Assembly: GCF_030547005.1 (NCBI RefSeq)
Contig: NZ_JAUOPN010000001.1
Coordinates: 558,001 to 622,000 of the forward strand
Direction: 5' to 3'
DNA length: 64,000 bases
Source: Maribacter sp. 1_MG-2023
GTDB taxonomy: Bacteria; Bacteroidota; Bacteroidia; Flavobacteriales; Flavobacteriaceae
Shown here: positions 17,986 to 27,410 of the stretch, piece by piece
Layout: every line of letters starts with the position of its first letter
How positions within the stretch are numbered: the first letter of the stretch is position 1
Position numbers and translations under genes: made by a program
The notes under the pieces: model-generated
Database searches by the model: none
What the model saw: only the letters and a program-made list of their open reading frames with translations
What the model was told of the DNA's origin: nothing

Positions 17986-19050
17986 ATGAATACATCGGTA
18001 GTAATTATCGGCGCAGGATTAACGGGTTTGTTAACTGCAAATCGTTTACAAGAACTAGGTTTTGATGTCAAGGTTTTAGAAGCACGAGAAAGAATTGGAG
18101 GTAGAATTAACACTTTAGTATCTGGGAAGGCAAAAGTTGAAATGGGTGCTACTTGGTTTAATGAAAGTCACTACCATTTATTAGATGTTATAGAGGAATT
18201 TAAAGTTCCTTATTTCGAACAATTTATGACCGGTACATCTTATTTTCAAACATTTTCAAATGTACCACCCCAAGAAATTGCAGTTCCAAATGATAGTCCG
18301 AGTTACCGATTTAAAAACGGGACTGTTGATTTGCTCAATTCAATAGCTGCTAAACTGAAACCAAATACTATCTTTTTAAATGAAGAGGTTAATGAGGTAA
18401 ATGTTATTGATGATGATGTTGAAGTGAAAACCAATTCTCGCACATTAAATGCTGGTATTGTTATTACTACGTTGCCACCAGCAACATTAATAGATCAAAT
18501 AACATTTACGCCTCAGTTACCAAATGAATTGGTTTCTTTAGCAGAACAAACCCACACTTGGATGCAAGATTCTATTAAAGTTGCATTGACTTATAAAAAA
18601 CCATTTTGGCGAGAAGAAGGTAAATCGGGTACTATATTTAGCAATGTTGGTCCGCTTAGCGAATTTTATGATCAGTCGAATGTAGAGAAGGAGTCATATG
18701 CCCTTGTTGGTTTCGCTTCTGGTAGCTGTGCGCGTTTTACTAAAGAGCAACGCATTGAGAAAATTGAAGCACAATTGAAAATGGTTTTTGGTGATGAGGC
18801 TTTGCAATACGAATCGTATCACGAGACGACTTGGTACAATGAAGAGTTTACCAAATCGAATAGGCAAGAAGATAACTTATTTCCACATCAAAATGGCGGT
18901 CATGCACTATATCAAGCACCCTTATTCGATAATAAATTATTTATTTCTGGTACAGAAACATCAAAACATCACTCTGGTTACATGGAAGGCGCTATTTTTG
19001 CAGCTGAATCTGTTGTTGTAAAATTGAAGAATTTGCACCTAACGCAGTAA
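17986..19050 (+). CDS. FAD-dependent amine oxidase family protein
   Basis: The 354-aa flavoprotein begins with the dinucleotide-binding motif VVIIGAGLTGLLTANRL, followed by the E-x-x-x-R-x-GGR box (LEARERIGGRI) and GATWF. At the C-terminus, LFISGTETS and GYMEGAIFAAE close the FAD site. This is the flavin monoamine oxidase/protoporphyrinogen oxidase superfamily. At about 350 residues it is shorter than classical amine oxidases (about 450). No signal peptide is present, so it is cytosolic. The substrate is unknown. It ends 7 bp before the dihydrouridine synthase gene, so they are probably cotranscribed. Confidence 0.85.
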   Translation: MNTSVVIIGAGLTGLLTANRLQELGFDVKVLEARERIGGRINTLVSGKAKVEMGATWFNESHYHLLDVIEEFKVPYFEQFMTGTSYFQTFSNVPPQEIAVPNDSPSYRFKNGTVDLLNSIAAKLKPNTIFLNEEVNEVNVIDDDVEVKTNSRTLNAGIVITTLPPATLIDQITFTPQLPNELVSLAEQTHTWMQDSIKVALTYKKPFWREEGKSGTIFSNVGPLSEFYDQSNVEKESYALVGFASGSCARFTKEQRIEKIEAQLKMVFGDEALQYESYHETTWYNEEFTKSNRQEDNLFPHQNGGHALYQAPLFDNKLFISGTETSKHHSGYMEGAIFAAESVVVKLKNLHLTQ

Positions 19051-19057
19051 TACATAC

Positions 19058-20002
19058 ATGTCAGTTACCTTATTATCATCCCCATTACAGGGCTTTACCG
19101 ATTTTAGATTCCGTAATGCATTCCATAAATATTTTGGAGGCATCGATACGTTCTACGCGCCATACATTCGTTTGAATGGTAAAATGGTGATTAAAAACTC
19201 GTATCAGAAAGATTTACAGCCAGAAAATAATACCACCCTAGAAGTTATTCCACAAGTAATGACGGGCGATGCTGATGAATTTCTTTTCGTTGTAAAGTAT
19301 ATTCAAAGTTTAGGATATAAAGAATTGAACTGGAATTTAGGTTGCCCTTACCCAATGGTAACAAAACAAGGTATGGGTAGCGGACTCATTTGTAACCCCG
19401 AAAAAATAGATCATATTTTAAAACGAGCTCATGAAGAAACCGATGTGGTGGTTTCTATGAAAATGAGAATGGGGTATGAAAATGCAGAAGAGATATTAGA
19501 TGTTTTTCCTGTTTTGGATACCTATCCGTTAAAGAATATTGCTATTCACGCACGTATTGGAAAACAATTGTATAAGGGCGGAGTAGATCTTGATGCTTTT
19601 CAGAAGTGTGTTGAAAGTACCAAACATACATTATATTATAACGGCGATATTACTACAGTAGCGAAGTTTCAAGAAATGAAAGAGCGCTTCCCTACAATTG
19701 AAAACTTTATGATGGGAAGAGGTTTAATTGCCGACCCATTTCTGCCAAGTATGATTAAAAACAATACGACGGAATATCCAAAAGACCGCTGGAAGATTTT
19801 TTCCGAATTTCACGACACCATTTATCAGCAATATGATGAAGCATTATCAGGGCCAACACCTATAAAAATGAAAATGCGTGGTTTCTGGGAATACTTTGCA
19901 CTTTCAACTTCCAATCCGCATAAGGCATTCAAAAAGATAAAAAAGGCTAATAATCCCAAAGCATATCAGCAGGCGGTGCGTGAGATATTGAATAATGAGT
20001 AG
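19058..20002 (+). CDS. tRNA-dihydrouridine synthase
   Basis: The 314-aa FMN enzyme reduces specific uridines of tRNA to dihydrouridine. Visible features are the opening LLSSPLQGFTDFRFRNAF, the catalytic-Cys block NWNLGCPYPMVTKQGMGSGL, SMKMRMGYE for FMN, the HARIGKQLYKG motif and the FMN phosphate region YYNGDI plus MMGRGLIADP. It is most like the DusC-type enzymes of Bacteroidota, though I cannot say which uridine position is modified. It is tightly linked to the upstream amine oxidase gene. Confidence 0.93.
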   Translation: MSVTLLSSPLQGFTDFRFRNAFHKYFGGIDTFYAPYIRLNGKMVIKNSYQKDLQPENNTTLEVIPQVMTGDADEFLFVVKYIQSLGYKELNWNLGCPYPMVTKQGMGSGLICNPEKIDHILKRAHEETDVVVSMKMRMGYENAEEILDVFPVLDTYPLKNIAIHARIGKQLYKGGVDLDAFQKCVESTKHTLYYNGDITTVAKFQEMKERFPTIENFMMGRGLIADPFLPSMIKNNTTEYPKDRWKIFSEFHDTIYQQYDEALSGPTPIKMKMRGFWEYFALSTSNPHKAFKKIKKANNPKAYQQAVREILNNE

Positions 20003-20042
20003 AGTAACCATTATCTTTGCAGCATTGTTCTAAAATAACTTT

Positions 20043-22223
20043 GTGAAAGACCTTCTTTTAATAACTCCTCCTTTTACCCAATTAAATACTCCGTATCCGG
20101 CAACGGCTTACATTAAAGGGTTTTTGAATACGAAACATATTTCTTCTTTTCAGTCCGATTTAGGGATTGAGGTTATTTTATCACTTTTCAATAAAAATAC
20201 ATTTCAGCAACTTTTTGACATGGCTATTTCTTCGGATGCTATTGTGTCTGAAAATTGCCAAAGAATATATGCGCTGCGAAATGATTATTTGAAAACGCTA
20301 GATGCCGTTATTCTTTTTTTACAAGGTAAAAATGACACCTTGGCTAGACAATTATGTACCGATAATTTTTTGCCGCAAGCTTCTCGTTTTGAACAGTTAG
20401 ATGATTTAGAATGGGCTTTTGGTAATATGGGTATGCAAGATAAAGCCAAACATCTGGCAACCTTATATCTTGAAGATTTATCAGATTTTATTGTAGAATG
20501 TATTGACCCAAATTTTGGGTTCAGTAGGTATGCAGAAAGATTGGGGCGAAGTGCCAATTCATTCGATGAGCTTTATAATCATCTTAACGAAGAACCCACT
20601 TTTATTGATGAATTAACGCTTGAGTTGTTAGCGGAACAATTGAAAACTATACAACCTAAATTGGTATGTTTTTCGGTTCCTTTTCCTGGTAATTTATATA
20701 GTGCTTTTCGTTGTGCTCAATTTATAAAAGCTAATTATCCTGATGTAAAAATTGCTATGGGTGGCGGATTCCCAAATACAGAACTGCGTAGCCTTACCGA
20801 TGTCCGTGTGTTTGAGTTTTTTGATTTTATAACCTTAGATGACGGGGAGCTTCCGTTAGAATTAGTGCATAAATATGTTGTAAACGGAATAGGGGAATTA
20901 AAAAGAGCATTCATTTTAGAAGATGATAAAGTTGTTTACAAGAATGATAGTCTAAGACAAGATTATAAACAAATAGATGTTGGCACACCAGATTATGGTG
21001 ACCTACAATTAAGCAATTACATTTCGGTCATTGAAATTGCTAACCCCATGCATAGTTTATGGAGTGATGGTCGTTGGAACAAATTGACCATGGCTCATGG
21101 CTGCTATTGGGGTAAATGTACTTTTTGCGATATCTCTTTAGATTATATAAAAATATATGAACCTGTTGCGGCAAGTCTATTGGTTGACCGCGTAGAGACA
21201 TTAATGACCCAAACAGGAGAATCGGGATTTCATTTTGTGGATGAAGCTGCACCGCCATCATTAATGAAAGCTTTTGCATTGGAGATATTGAAAAGAAATT
21301 TGACCATCACCTGGTGGACGAATATTCGTTTTGAAAAGAACTTTACCCAAGATTTGTGTTTTTTACTAAAAGCATCGGGCTGTATTGCGGTGTCAGGCGG
21401 ATTGGAAGTGGCATCTGATCGTTTGTTGAAACTTATTGATAAAGGCGTAACGGTAGAACAAGTGGCCCAAGTGACACGAAATTTGACCGAATCAAATATT
21501 ATGGTGCATTCGTATTTAATGTACGGCTACCCAACACAGACCATTCAAGAAACGGTAGATAGTTTAGAAATGGTGCGTCAGTTGTTTGAATTGGGAATCA
21601 TACAATCTGGTTTTTGGCACCAGTTTGCATTAACTGCTCATAGTCCCGTTGGTTTGCATCCTGAGGAATACGGAGTAATGCCAGATTTGAAGTCCATCAC
21701 TTTTGCTAACAACGATATAGATTTTAAAGATAAAACGGGAGTTGACCACAGTAAGTTCAGCTTCGGATTAAAAAAATCACTGTTCAATTTTATGCATGGT
21801 ATCGGTTTCGACATGAGTTTGCAAGAATGGTTCGATTTTAAGATTCCACCTTCAACGATTTCCGCAGACTATATCTATAATTGCTTGCAACAAGAACTTG
21901 TTCTGAATACAAAATCTACGGCTAAAATAGCATGGATAGGACCAATGCCTATTGCCAATGAACGTGTGAAGAAGAAAAAAGGCATGACTTGGCAGCAGTT
22001 AGAATTGGGTTTTCATACAAAGACAGATATGTATGAAATAATAGTAGATAAGGATAAAGGAGAATGGTTGCTTGCTACTTTAGAACAATTGAAACCTGAG
22101 AATAAGCCTTTAAGTTATGGTCAGTTGAAAAAAGATTACGAATATCAATTAGAAGATTTTGAGTTGTTTTGGTATTCAAAGCAAATTATTGGGCTTCGTG
22201 AACATGGTCTTTTAGTGCTATAA
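20043..22223 (+). CDS. B12-binding-domain radical SAM protein
   Basis: The 726-aa protein has a GTG start. The N-terminal half includes a cobalamin-binding-like Rossmann region (about 210-260: LVCFSVPFPG, IAMGGGFPN) after a long N-terminal extension with DLLLITPPFTQLNTPYPA. The radical SAM core follows, with the 4Fe-4S cluster motif C-x4-C-x2-C in GCYWGKCTFCD. C-terminal of the core are about 170 residues with a second conserved region (WYSKQIIGLREHGL). Proteins with this order do methylations or rearrangements, and many are uncharacterised. No substrate or biosynthetic neighbour is visible. The cobalamin-binding histidine motif (DxHxxG) is not present, so cofactor binding would be base-off without a His ligand, or absent. 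Confidence 0.85.
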   Translation: MKDLLLITPPFTQLNTPYPATAYIKGFLNTKHISSFQSDLGIEVILSLFNKNTFQQLFDMAISSDAIVSENCQRIYALRNDYLKTLDAVILFLQGKNDTLARQLCTDNFLPQASRFEQLDDLEWAFGNMGMQDKAKHLATLYLEDLSDFIVECIDPNFGFSRYAERLGRSANSFDELYNHLNEEPTFIDELTLELLAEQLKTIQPKLVCFSVPFPGNLYSAFRCAQFIKANYPDVKIAMGGGFPNTELRSLTDVRVFEFFDFITLDDGELPLELVHKYVVNGIGELKRAFILEDDKVVYKNDSLRQDYKQIDVGTPDYGDLQLSNYISVIEIANPMHSLWSDGRWNKLTMAHGCYWGKCTFCDISLDYIKIYEPVAASLLVDRVETLMTQTGESGFHFVDEAAPPSLMKAFALEILKRNLTITWWTNIRFEKNFTQDLCFLLKASGCIAVSGGLEVASDRLLKLIDKGVTVEQVAQVTRNLTESNIMVHSYLMYGYPTQTIQETVDSLEMVRQLFELGIIQSGFWHQFALTAHSPVGLHPEEYGVMPDLKSITFANNDIDFKDKTGVDHSKFSFGLKKSLFNFMHGIGFDMSLQEWFDFKIPPSTISADYIYNCLQQELVLNTKSTAKIAWIGPMPIANERVKKKKGMTWQQLELGFHTKTDMYEIIVDKDKGEWLLATLEQLKPENKPLSYGQLKKDYEYQLEDFELFWYSKQIIGLREHGLLVL

Positions 22224-22255
22224 AAAAAGCCGCATTGCAAATGCAATACGACTTT
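22222..22255 (-). terminator. Terminator, best fit for the PhoD-like gene
   Basis: On the minus strand AAAGUCGUAUUGC pairs with GCAAUGCGGCUUU (13 bp with two G-U pairs) around AUUU, then U-rich sequence. On the plus strand the same region has A-C mismatches, so it works less well there for the radical SAM gene. Confidence 0.75.
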
Positions 22256-22278
22256 AATATATTAATGATTGGTGAGGT

Positions 22279-23976
22279 TTAAGAGTATGTAAGCGTATAC
22301 CCTGTTTCTGTAGTATACGATTCCGATAAAAGTGTGTCAACGAATATCCATTCAGATGTAACATCACTAGTCGTGAATGTTGTCATCATATATCCTCTTT
22401 TTGAGGCATCAAAATAATTTAATCCATCTATTAAAGCTATCAACGCTTCTTGAAAACCGGCGATTAATTCTGGCGAAGAGTTAGCGCCAAGATAGGTTTC
22501 AAAGCCTGGTGAACTAATAGAAGATGTGGCTAGTTCAATACCTACTTCTGTTCCGTTTTGTGCCTTTAAGGTGTTCTGCCAAGCATTATGTGTATCACCT
22601 GCGAAAGTGACTATTTTTTTACCGTTTAATCCTGCGTAAATAATCTCACGGTCTATAGGGTATCCGTCCCAAGCATCAAGATTGTAAGGTATAGCGGTAG
22701 TTACCCTTGCTATTTCTTCGTTGGTCAGTGTTGGGTCGTTATTAAGCAATCTTAGTTTTATGGTCACCAACTCTGTCAATATAGTACCGAATTCAGGTAA
22801 GCCAAATGAGGTTAAAAATTCTATAGGTATATACATTTGACCCATTAATACCTGTTGACCTAATACTTGCCATTTTGCCGCACTACTATTTAATTCAGAT
22901 AGTACCCAGTCTCTTTGTGTTACTCCTAAAATAGAGCGTGAAGGGTCGGTCAATGCTGTTTGAAATGCTACTGCATCAAAACCTGTAGCCGTTACATAAT
23001 CTGTAATGTTTAATTGTTTGTCTCTGCCAATTAAACGGGTGTCCATTAAGATTAGGTTGACCAAGTTTCCAATATTTACTGAACGATAAATAATGCTATT
23101 ATCATCTGCTGATATTCTTGAGAAAGGTAAAAACTCGCTATATGCCTGTAATGCATTTTGTTTTCTTACTTCAAAACTACCTTCTGTGGCTTCATCATGG
23201 TTTTCTGCTCCTTCTTTATAAGTGTCATTGGCAATTTCATGATCGTCCCAAACACAAATGAACGGTTTCTTTTGGTGGGCTAATTGTAAAGAAGCATCTG
23301 ATCTATATTGCTTGTATCTTGTTCTATAATCATCTAAAGAAATAATTTCTCCTGCAGGTTCATGAAAACGGTTCAAGAAAGCGTTTTCTGCTGTAGATCC
23401 GTATCCGCCAGCGCCATATTCGTAGAAATAATCCCCTAAATGTACAATGATATCAGCATCGGAATTTGCCATGGCATCGTAAACATTGAATAAACCAGCT
23501 TGGTAATTGGAGCAAGAACAAACTGCTAATTTTGCTTGTGTGGCATCTGTTGGTAATGTGATAGTTTCACCAATTACGGAAACGGAATTATCGGTTGTGC
23601 TTATAAATCTATAGTACAACTTTAGATCAGCTTCTAATTCTGTCAACTCTATGGCTAACGTGTTATCTCTTGAGCTCTCAGTTGTTATTTTTCCTGTGCG
23701 TAATATGCTGTTGAAGTTATTGTCTGTAGAAACTTCCCAGATAATTTCAACGTCATTATTAATAAATCGTGTCCAAATTATTACGCTTGTGCTACTTGGG
23801 TCAAAACTGGCTACACCGTAATTGAAATTTTGAACGGTAAGTAAAGCTTCATCATAGGACACCTGTAAATCATCATCATCGCTACAACTAATAAAATTCG
23901 GAGCTAGAATAAGTCCGCCCGAAGCCATTAATGCTTTTTGAATAAAATTTCTTCTTGTGTTTTTCTTCGTTTTCAT
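22279..23976 (-). CDS. PhoD-like phosphodiesterase/alkaline phosphatase, Tat lipoprotein
   Basis: The 565-aa protein has a twin-arginine signal (TRRNFIQKALMASGG) ending in a lipobox with Cys31 (NFISC), then an acidic linker SDDDD. It should be folded in the cytosol, exported by Tat and lipidated. The PhoD N-terminal beta domain covers about 45-145. The metallophosphatase core shows VHLGDYFYEYG, CVWDDHEIANDTY, MDTRLIGRD, LGQQVLMGQM and VTFAGDTHNAW. PhoD enzymes hydrolyse phosphomono- and diesters using Ca/Fe. I start at the ATG at 23976; the frame opens earlier only with TTG. tatC is at 27394. Confidence 0.92.
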   Translation of the reverse strand: MKTKKNTRRNFIQKALMASGGLILAPNFISCSDDDDLQVSYDEALLTVQNFNYGVASFDPSSTSVIIWTRFINNDVEIIWEVSTDNNFNSILRTGKITTESSRDNTLAIELTELEADLKLYYRFISTTDNSVSVIGETITLPTDATQAKLAVCSCSNYQAGLFNVYDAMANSDADIIVHLGDYFYEYGAGGYGSTAENAFLNRFHEPAGEIISLDDYRTRYKQYRSDASLQLAHQKKPFICVWDDHEIANDTYKEGAENHDEATEGSFEVRKQNALQAYSEFLPFSRISADDNSIIYRSVNIGNLVNLILMDTRLIGRDKQLNITDYVTATGFDAVAFQTALTDPSRSILGVTQRDWVLSELNSSAAKWQVLGQQVLMGQMYIPIEFLTSFGLPEFGTILTELVTIKLRLLNNDPTLTNEEIARVTTAIPYNLDAWDGYPIDREIIYAGLNGKKIVTFAGDTHNAWQNTLKAQNGTEVGIELATSSISSPGFETYLGANSSPELIAGFQEALIALIDGLNYFDASKRGYMMTTFTTSDVTSEWIFVDTLLSESYTTETGYTLTYS

Positions 23977-24105
23977 CTGGTAATTTAGTTTCCTCAAAAT
24001 TGTTCTAATTCTTACTAAAGCATGTTAGTTGAACTTTATGTTTAGGTTATTGAAACTATAGGCGATTACAAGTCTGCTATTTTTCGAGAATTTAAATGAA
24101 TTGGT

Positions 24106-24113
24106 TATGTTTG
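24106..24113 (+). promoter_or_regulatory. -7 promoter element, GyrI-like operon
   Basis: TATGTTTG matches TAnnTTTG and sits 18 bp before the ATG at 24132. No good -33 TTTG is seen, so the promoter is weak or activated. Confidence 0.4.
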
Positions 24114-24131
24114 ATTATTATACTAGGGTAG

Positions 24132-24611
24132 ATGGAAGCTAGAATTGTAAAAAGTAAAGAACGAAAATTGATTGGGCTTTCTCAGGAAATGAGTTTGATA
24201 GATAATAAAACTTTTGATCTGTGGAAGAATTTCAGAGGGCGAAGTAAGGAAGTGCTAAATAGGTCGTCTGATGATTTTATCTCTCTACAAGAATATCCAG
24301 TAGATTATTTTAAAGAGTTTTCTCCTGCAAATAGATTTGTAAAATGGGCATGCGTTGAGGTTGAAAATTTAGAGTTCATTCCAGAGAAAATGAATAGTTT
24401 AATTTTAGAAACTGGCTTGTTTGCGGTGTTCAATTACAAAGGAACTGCACAAAATGCACAGGCTTTTTTTCAATTGATTTATGGGGAATGGATTCCCAAA
24501 TCTGATTATATCTTAAATGACCGTCCTCATTTTGAAGTACTGGGAGCTAAATACAAAAACAATGATCCAAACTCAGAAGAAGAGGTTTGGATTCCGATAA
24601 GAGAAAAATGA
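24132..24611 (+). CDS. GyrI-like small-molecule-binding domain protein
   Basis: The 159-aa protein is a stand-alone GyrI-like/AraC-effector-binding domain. Typical features are the paired beta-alpha repeats, with FAVFNYKGTAQNAQAFFQLI and the C-terminal DRPHFEVLG (the usual glutamate-bearing strand) and EEEVWIPI. It has no DNA-binding domain. Such free-standing domains bind cationic or hydrophobic small molecules. The stop overlaps the start of the MFS gene by 4 bp (ATGA), suggesting coupled translation and perhaps a shared substrate; that link is an inference. Confidence 0.85.
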   Translation: MEARIVKSKERKLIGLSQEMSLIDNKTFDLWKNFRGRSKEVLNRSSDDFISLQEYPVDYFKEFSPANRFVKWACVEVENLEFIPEKMNSLILETGLFAVFNYKGTAQNAQAFFQLIYGEWIPKSDYILNDRPHFEVLGAKYKNNDPNSEEEVWIPIREK

Positions 24612-25882
24612 AAGACCCCGAAAAAGCGCCTTGGTATTATCTGTTGTTATTGATTTTAGCAGGGGAAAGTGTCTTTATTTTGCCTTTTGTATTGCAACGT
24701 GTTTTTAGACCTACCGTTTTAAAAGTATTTGAACTAGATAATGTTTCGTTGGGTTTGTGTTTTTCCGTGTATGGCTTTGTTGCATTGATTTCTTATTTAT
24801 TAGGAGGACCTTTAGCCGATAAATTTCAGCCAAGAAAATTAATAGCCATTGCGCTTTGGATGACCGCTCTTGGCGGATTGGTTTTTGCTACATTCCCAGA
24901 CTATTTAACCTTGCAAGTACTTTACGGCTTTTGGGGTTTTACCACAATTTTCTTGTTTTGGTCGCCTATGATCAAAGCTACCCGAGTGTGGGGAGGTCAA
25001 AGTTCACAAGGCAAAGCTTTTGGATTTTTAGATGGCGGTAGGGGATTGGTAGGTGCACTATTTGGAACACTGGGAGTGCTTGTTTTTTCTCACTTTATGT
25101 CGGCAGATCTAGAAGTTGCCACTTTAGAAGAAAGCAGGTTTGCTTTTCGCTATGTAATATTGACCTCTTCAGCAATAGTATCTATTGTAGGTGTTCTTGT
25201 CTGGTTTTTTATGAGATTACCTGAGAGCCTTGAAAATGAGATTGTCGTAGAAAGAATCACCGTTTCTCAAATTAAAGAAGTACTACGTTTACCTTCGGTT
25301 TTACTACTAATGATTATAATTCTATGTGCTTACGTGGGTTATAAAATCACCGATATTTTTTCGCTTTATGCGCAAGATGTAATGTTGTACAATGAGGTGG
25401 AATCTGCAGAAGTAGGTACATTTTTATTATTCGCAAGACCGGTAGTAGGTGTTTTAATAGGTGTGGTAGCAGACCGTTCTAGGCCTAGTTTATTTTTATT
25501 AATAGGTTTTGTAGTTGCGCTGATCGGTTCTTTAGTATTTGCATCTGGCATGGTTGCCGATGTTTCTTATTTAATGTTCTTATTTTCTATCATGATCGTG
25601 GCACTAGGGGTGTATGCAATTCGATCTTTATATTTTGCTGTAATGCAGAGTGGTAAAATTCCGTTGGTGCTTACTGGTACTGCGGTTGGGTTGATTTCGT
25701 TGATAGGGTATACTCCCGATATTTTTGCTGGTCCGGCAATGGGCTATTTATTAGATGCATCACCTGGCTTAGAAGGACATCAACATGTATTCTGGATGCT
25801 AGCCGTATTTTCATTTATTGGTGGAATAGCAGCATTTAGATATTTTCAACTTTATGGAAAACCATTCAATGACGAATCATAA
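24608..25882 (+). CDS. Major facilitator superfamily transporter
   Basis: The 424-aa protein has twelve predicted membrane helices. The family motif appears as GGPLADKFQPRKLI in the first half and VADRSRP in the second. The substrate cannot be predicted. The ATG at 24608 overlaps the previous stop by four bases; a longer frame from 24587 would need a TTG inside the GyrI-like gene, so I reject it. The overlap with the next gene completes a three-gene unit with the GyrI-like and DUF4345 proteins. Confidence 0.9.
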   Translation: MKDPEKAPWYYLLLLILAGESVFILPFVLQRVFRPTVLKVFELDNVSLGLCFSVYGFVALISYLLGGPLADKFQPRKLIAIALWMTALGGLVFATFPDYLTLQVLYGFWGFTTIFLFWSPMIKATRVWGGQSSQGKAFGFLDGGRGLVGALFGTLGVLVFSHFMSADLEVATLEESRFAFRYVILTSSAIVSIVGVLVWFFMRLPESLENEIVVERITVSQIKEVLRLPSVLLLMIIILCAYVGYKITDIFSLYAQDVMLYNEVESAEVGTFLLFARPVVGVLIGVVADRSRPSLFLLIGFVVALIGSLVFASGMVADVSYLMFLFSIMIVALGVYAIRSLYFAVMQSGKIPLVLTGTAVGLISLIGYTPDIFAGPAMGYLLDASPGLEGHQHVFWMLAVFSFIGGIAAFRYFQLYGKPFNDES

Positions 25883-26255
25883 AAATCTTAACTTATTATT
25901 ATCAGGAGTTATTGTTATTATAGCCGGTATAGTCTATGGTGGTCACCCAACGTATATTATGCCCGAACTCTTGGGTTTTGAAGTGGTTGATTTGGAGTTA
26001 AAAAATATGCTACGTGCGGTAATGGGTATTTATGTAGGTGTTGGACTATTTTGGGTATTGGGGTCTCTTAAACCAAAACTTTGGTACGCTGCAACTTTAT
26101 GTAATGTGCTCTTTATGGGTGGAATTTCTTTTGGTAGAATAGTAAGTACGCTCTTTGATGGAGTATCGCCATTATTCACTCCCGCCTTATTTTTAGAATT
26201 GTTATTCTTCGGATGGGGAATATATAATCTTAAAAAGTATAAGGATATAGAGTAG
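25869..26255 (+). CDS. DUF4345-type membrane protein
   Basis: The 128-aa protein has four hydrophobic helices: LLLSGVIVIIAGIVYGG, MLRAVMGIYVGVGLFWVLG, LWYAATLCNVLFMGGISFGR and a last segment ending FFGWGIYNL. It keeps the ...RAVMGIY..G..W pattern of DUF4345. Its start overlaps the MFS gene by 14 bp (an ATG at 25854 would give a 5-residue longer form). It is the third gene of the GyrI-like/MFS unit. Function unknown. Confidence 0.8.
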   Translation: MTNHKNLNLLLSGVIVIIAGIVYGGHPTYIMPELLGFEVVDLELKNMLRAVMGIYVGVGLFWVLGSLKPKLWYAATLCNVLFMGGISFGRIVSTLFDGVSPLFTPALFLELLFFGWGIYNLKKYKDIE

Positions 26256-26267
26256 GTGTAGTGTTCT

Positions 26268-27008
26268 TTAGAAATCTAACTTTTTCTTACGAAGTTCAAA
26301 GTTCTGACCCAGATAAACTTTACGTACCATTTCATCTGCAGCTAATTCTTCGGGTTCTCCCGATTTTAGAATACCACCCTCAAACATTAGGTAAGAACGC
26401 TCTGTAATAGCAAGCGTTTCTTGAACGTTGTGGTCGGTAATAAGTATACCAATGTTTTTGTCTTTTAACTGCGCTACAATACGTTGAATATCCTCTACAG
26501 CCACGGGATCAACCCCTGCGAAAGGTTCATCTAGTAAAATAAACTTTGGATCGGTTGCCAAAGCCCTAGCGATTTCAGTTCTTCTTCGCTCACCACCAGA
26601 TAATAAATCACCACGACTCTTACGAATATGACCTAAACCGAACTCTTCAATAAGCGACTCCATTTTCATGTGTTGCTCTTTTTTGCTCAATTTTGTCAAT
26701 TGAAGTACGCTTAAAATATTTTTTTCAATACTTAGCTTTCTAAAGACCGAAGCTTCTTGAGCCAAGTACCCAATACCATTTTGAGCTCTTTTATACATAG
26801 GAAATTTTGTAATCTCCATGTCATCTAAATAGATGCTACCGCCATTTGGTTTTATAAGCCCAACAATCATGTAAAAGGAAGTTGTTTTACCTGCACCGTT
26901 TGGTCCTAGCAATCCTACAATTTCACCTTGATTAACTTCAAGAGAAATTCCTTTAACCACCCTACGACCTCTGTAGGACTTCATTATATTGTCGGCACGT
27001 AACTTCAT
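26268..27008 (-). CDS. lptB: LPS export ABC transporter ATP-binding protein
   Basis: LptB powers extraction of lipopolysaccharide from the inner membrane by LptFG. The 246-aa protein has Walker [11 protein letters not shown]-loop region [14 protein letters not shown] (LptB hallmark), signature [15 protein letters not shown], Walker [14 protein letters not shown] and switch TDHNV. It begins [20 protein letters not shown], as other LptB proteins do. It lies downstream of AhpD-like/tatC/kdsD on the same strand; kdsD makes the Kdo precursor, so two LPS functions are together. Confidence 0.95.
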   Translation of the reverse strand: MKLRADNIMKSYRGRRVVKGISLEVNQGEIVGLLGPNGAGKTTSFYMIVGLIKPNGGSIYLDDMEITKFPMYKRAQNGIGYLAQEASVFRKLSIEKNILSVLQLTKLSKKEQHMKMESLIEEFGLGHIRKSRGDLLSGGERRRTEIARALATDPKFILLDEPFAGVDPVAVEDIQRIVAQLKDKNIGILITDHNVQETLAITERSYLMFEGGILKSGEPEELAADEMVRKVYLGQNFELRKKKLDF

Positions 27009-27059
27009 GTTTTCAAATCTATTGGTTATTGGTCTGTTAGAAAAGTAATTAGGGATTAT

Positions 27060-27410
27060 TTAACCTTGTTGGTTTTCTAATTCTTCCCAATACTCGTAAG
27101 CTCTTCTTAAATGTGGTATAACAATAGTACCGCCAACCAAAGTTGCAATACTTAACGTTTCCATAATCTCTTCTTTAGAAACCCCTTCGTTATAAGAACT
27201 CTCTAAATGATATTTTACACAATCGTCGCAACGAAGTACAGTAGATGCTACAAGACCTAATAACTCTTTAGTTTTTACGTCTAAAGTACCTGCAGCAAAG
27301 GCATTGGTGTCTAAGTTAAATATGCGTTTTACAACTTTATTATTATCAGCCAATAACTTATCGTTCATCTTAGAACGGTAGGCATTAAATTCTTCAATTT
27401 GGTTTGACAT
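27060..27410 (-). CDS. Carboxymuconolactone decarboxylase/AhpD-family protein
   Basis: The 116-aa protein carries the AhpD-type redox motif C-x-x-C-x3-H (C61, C64, H68 in CDDCVKYH) followed by the helix region GVSKEEIMETLSIATLVGG. Proteins with this motif are alkylhydroperoxidase-like thiol peroxidase partners. The start overlaps the tatC end by 17 bp, so they are translated together. In other flavobacteria, to my recollection, the same small gene lies by tatC, but a functional link is not known to me. Confidence 0.88.
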   Translation of the reverse strand: MSNQIEEFNAYRSKMNDKLLADNNKVVKRIFNLDTNAFAAGTLDVKTKELLGLVASTVLRCDDCVKYHLESSYNEGVSKEEIMETLSIATLVGGTIVIPHLRRAYEYWEELENQQG

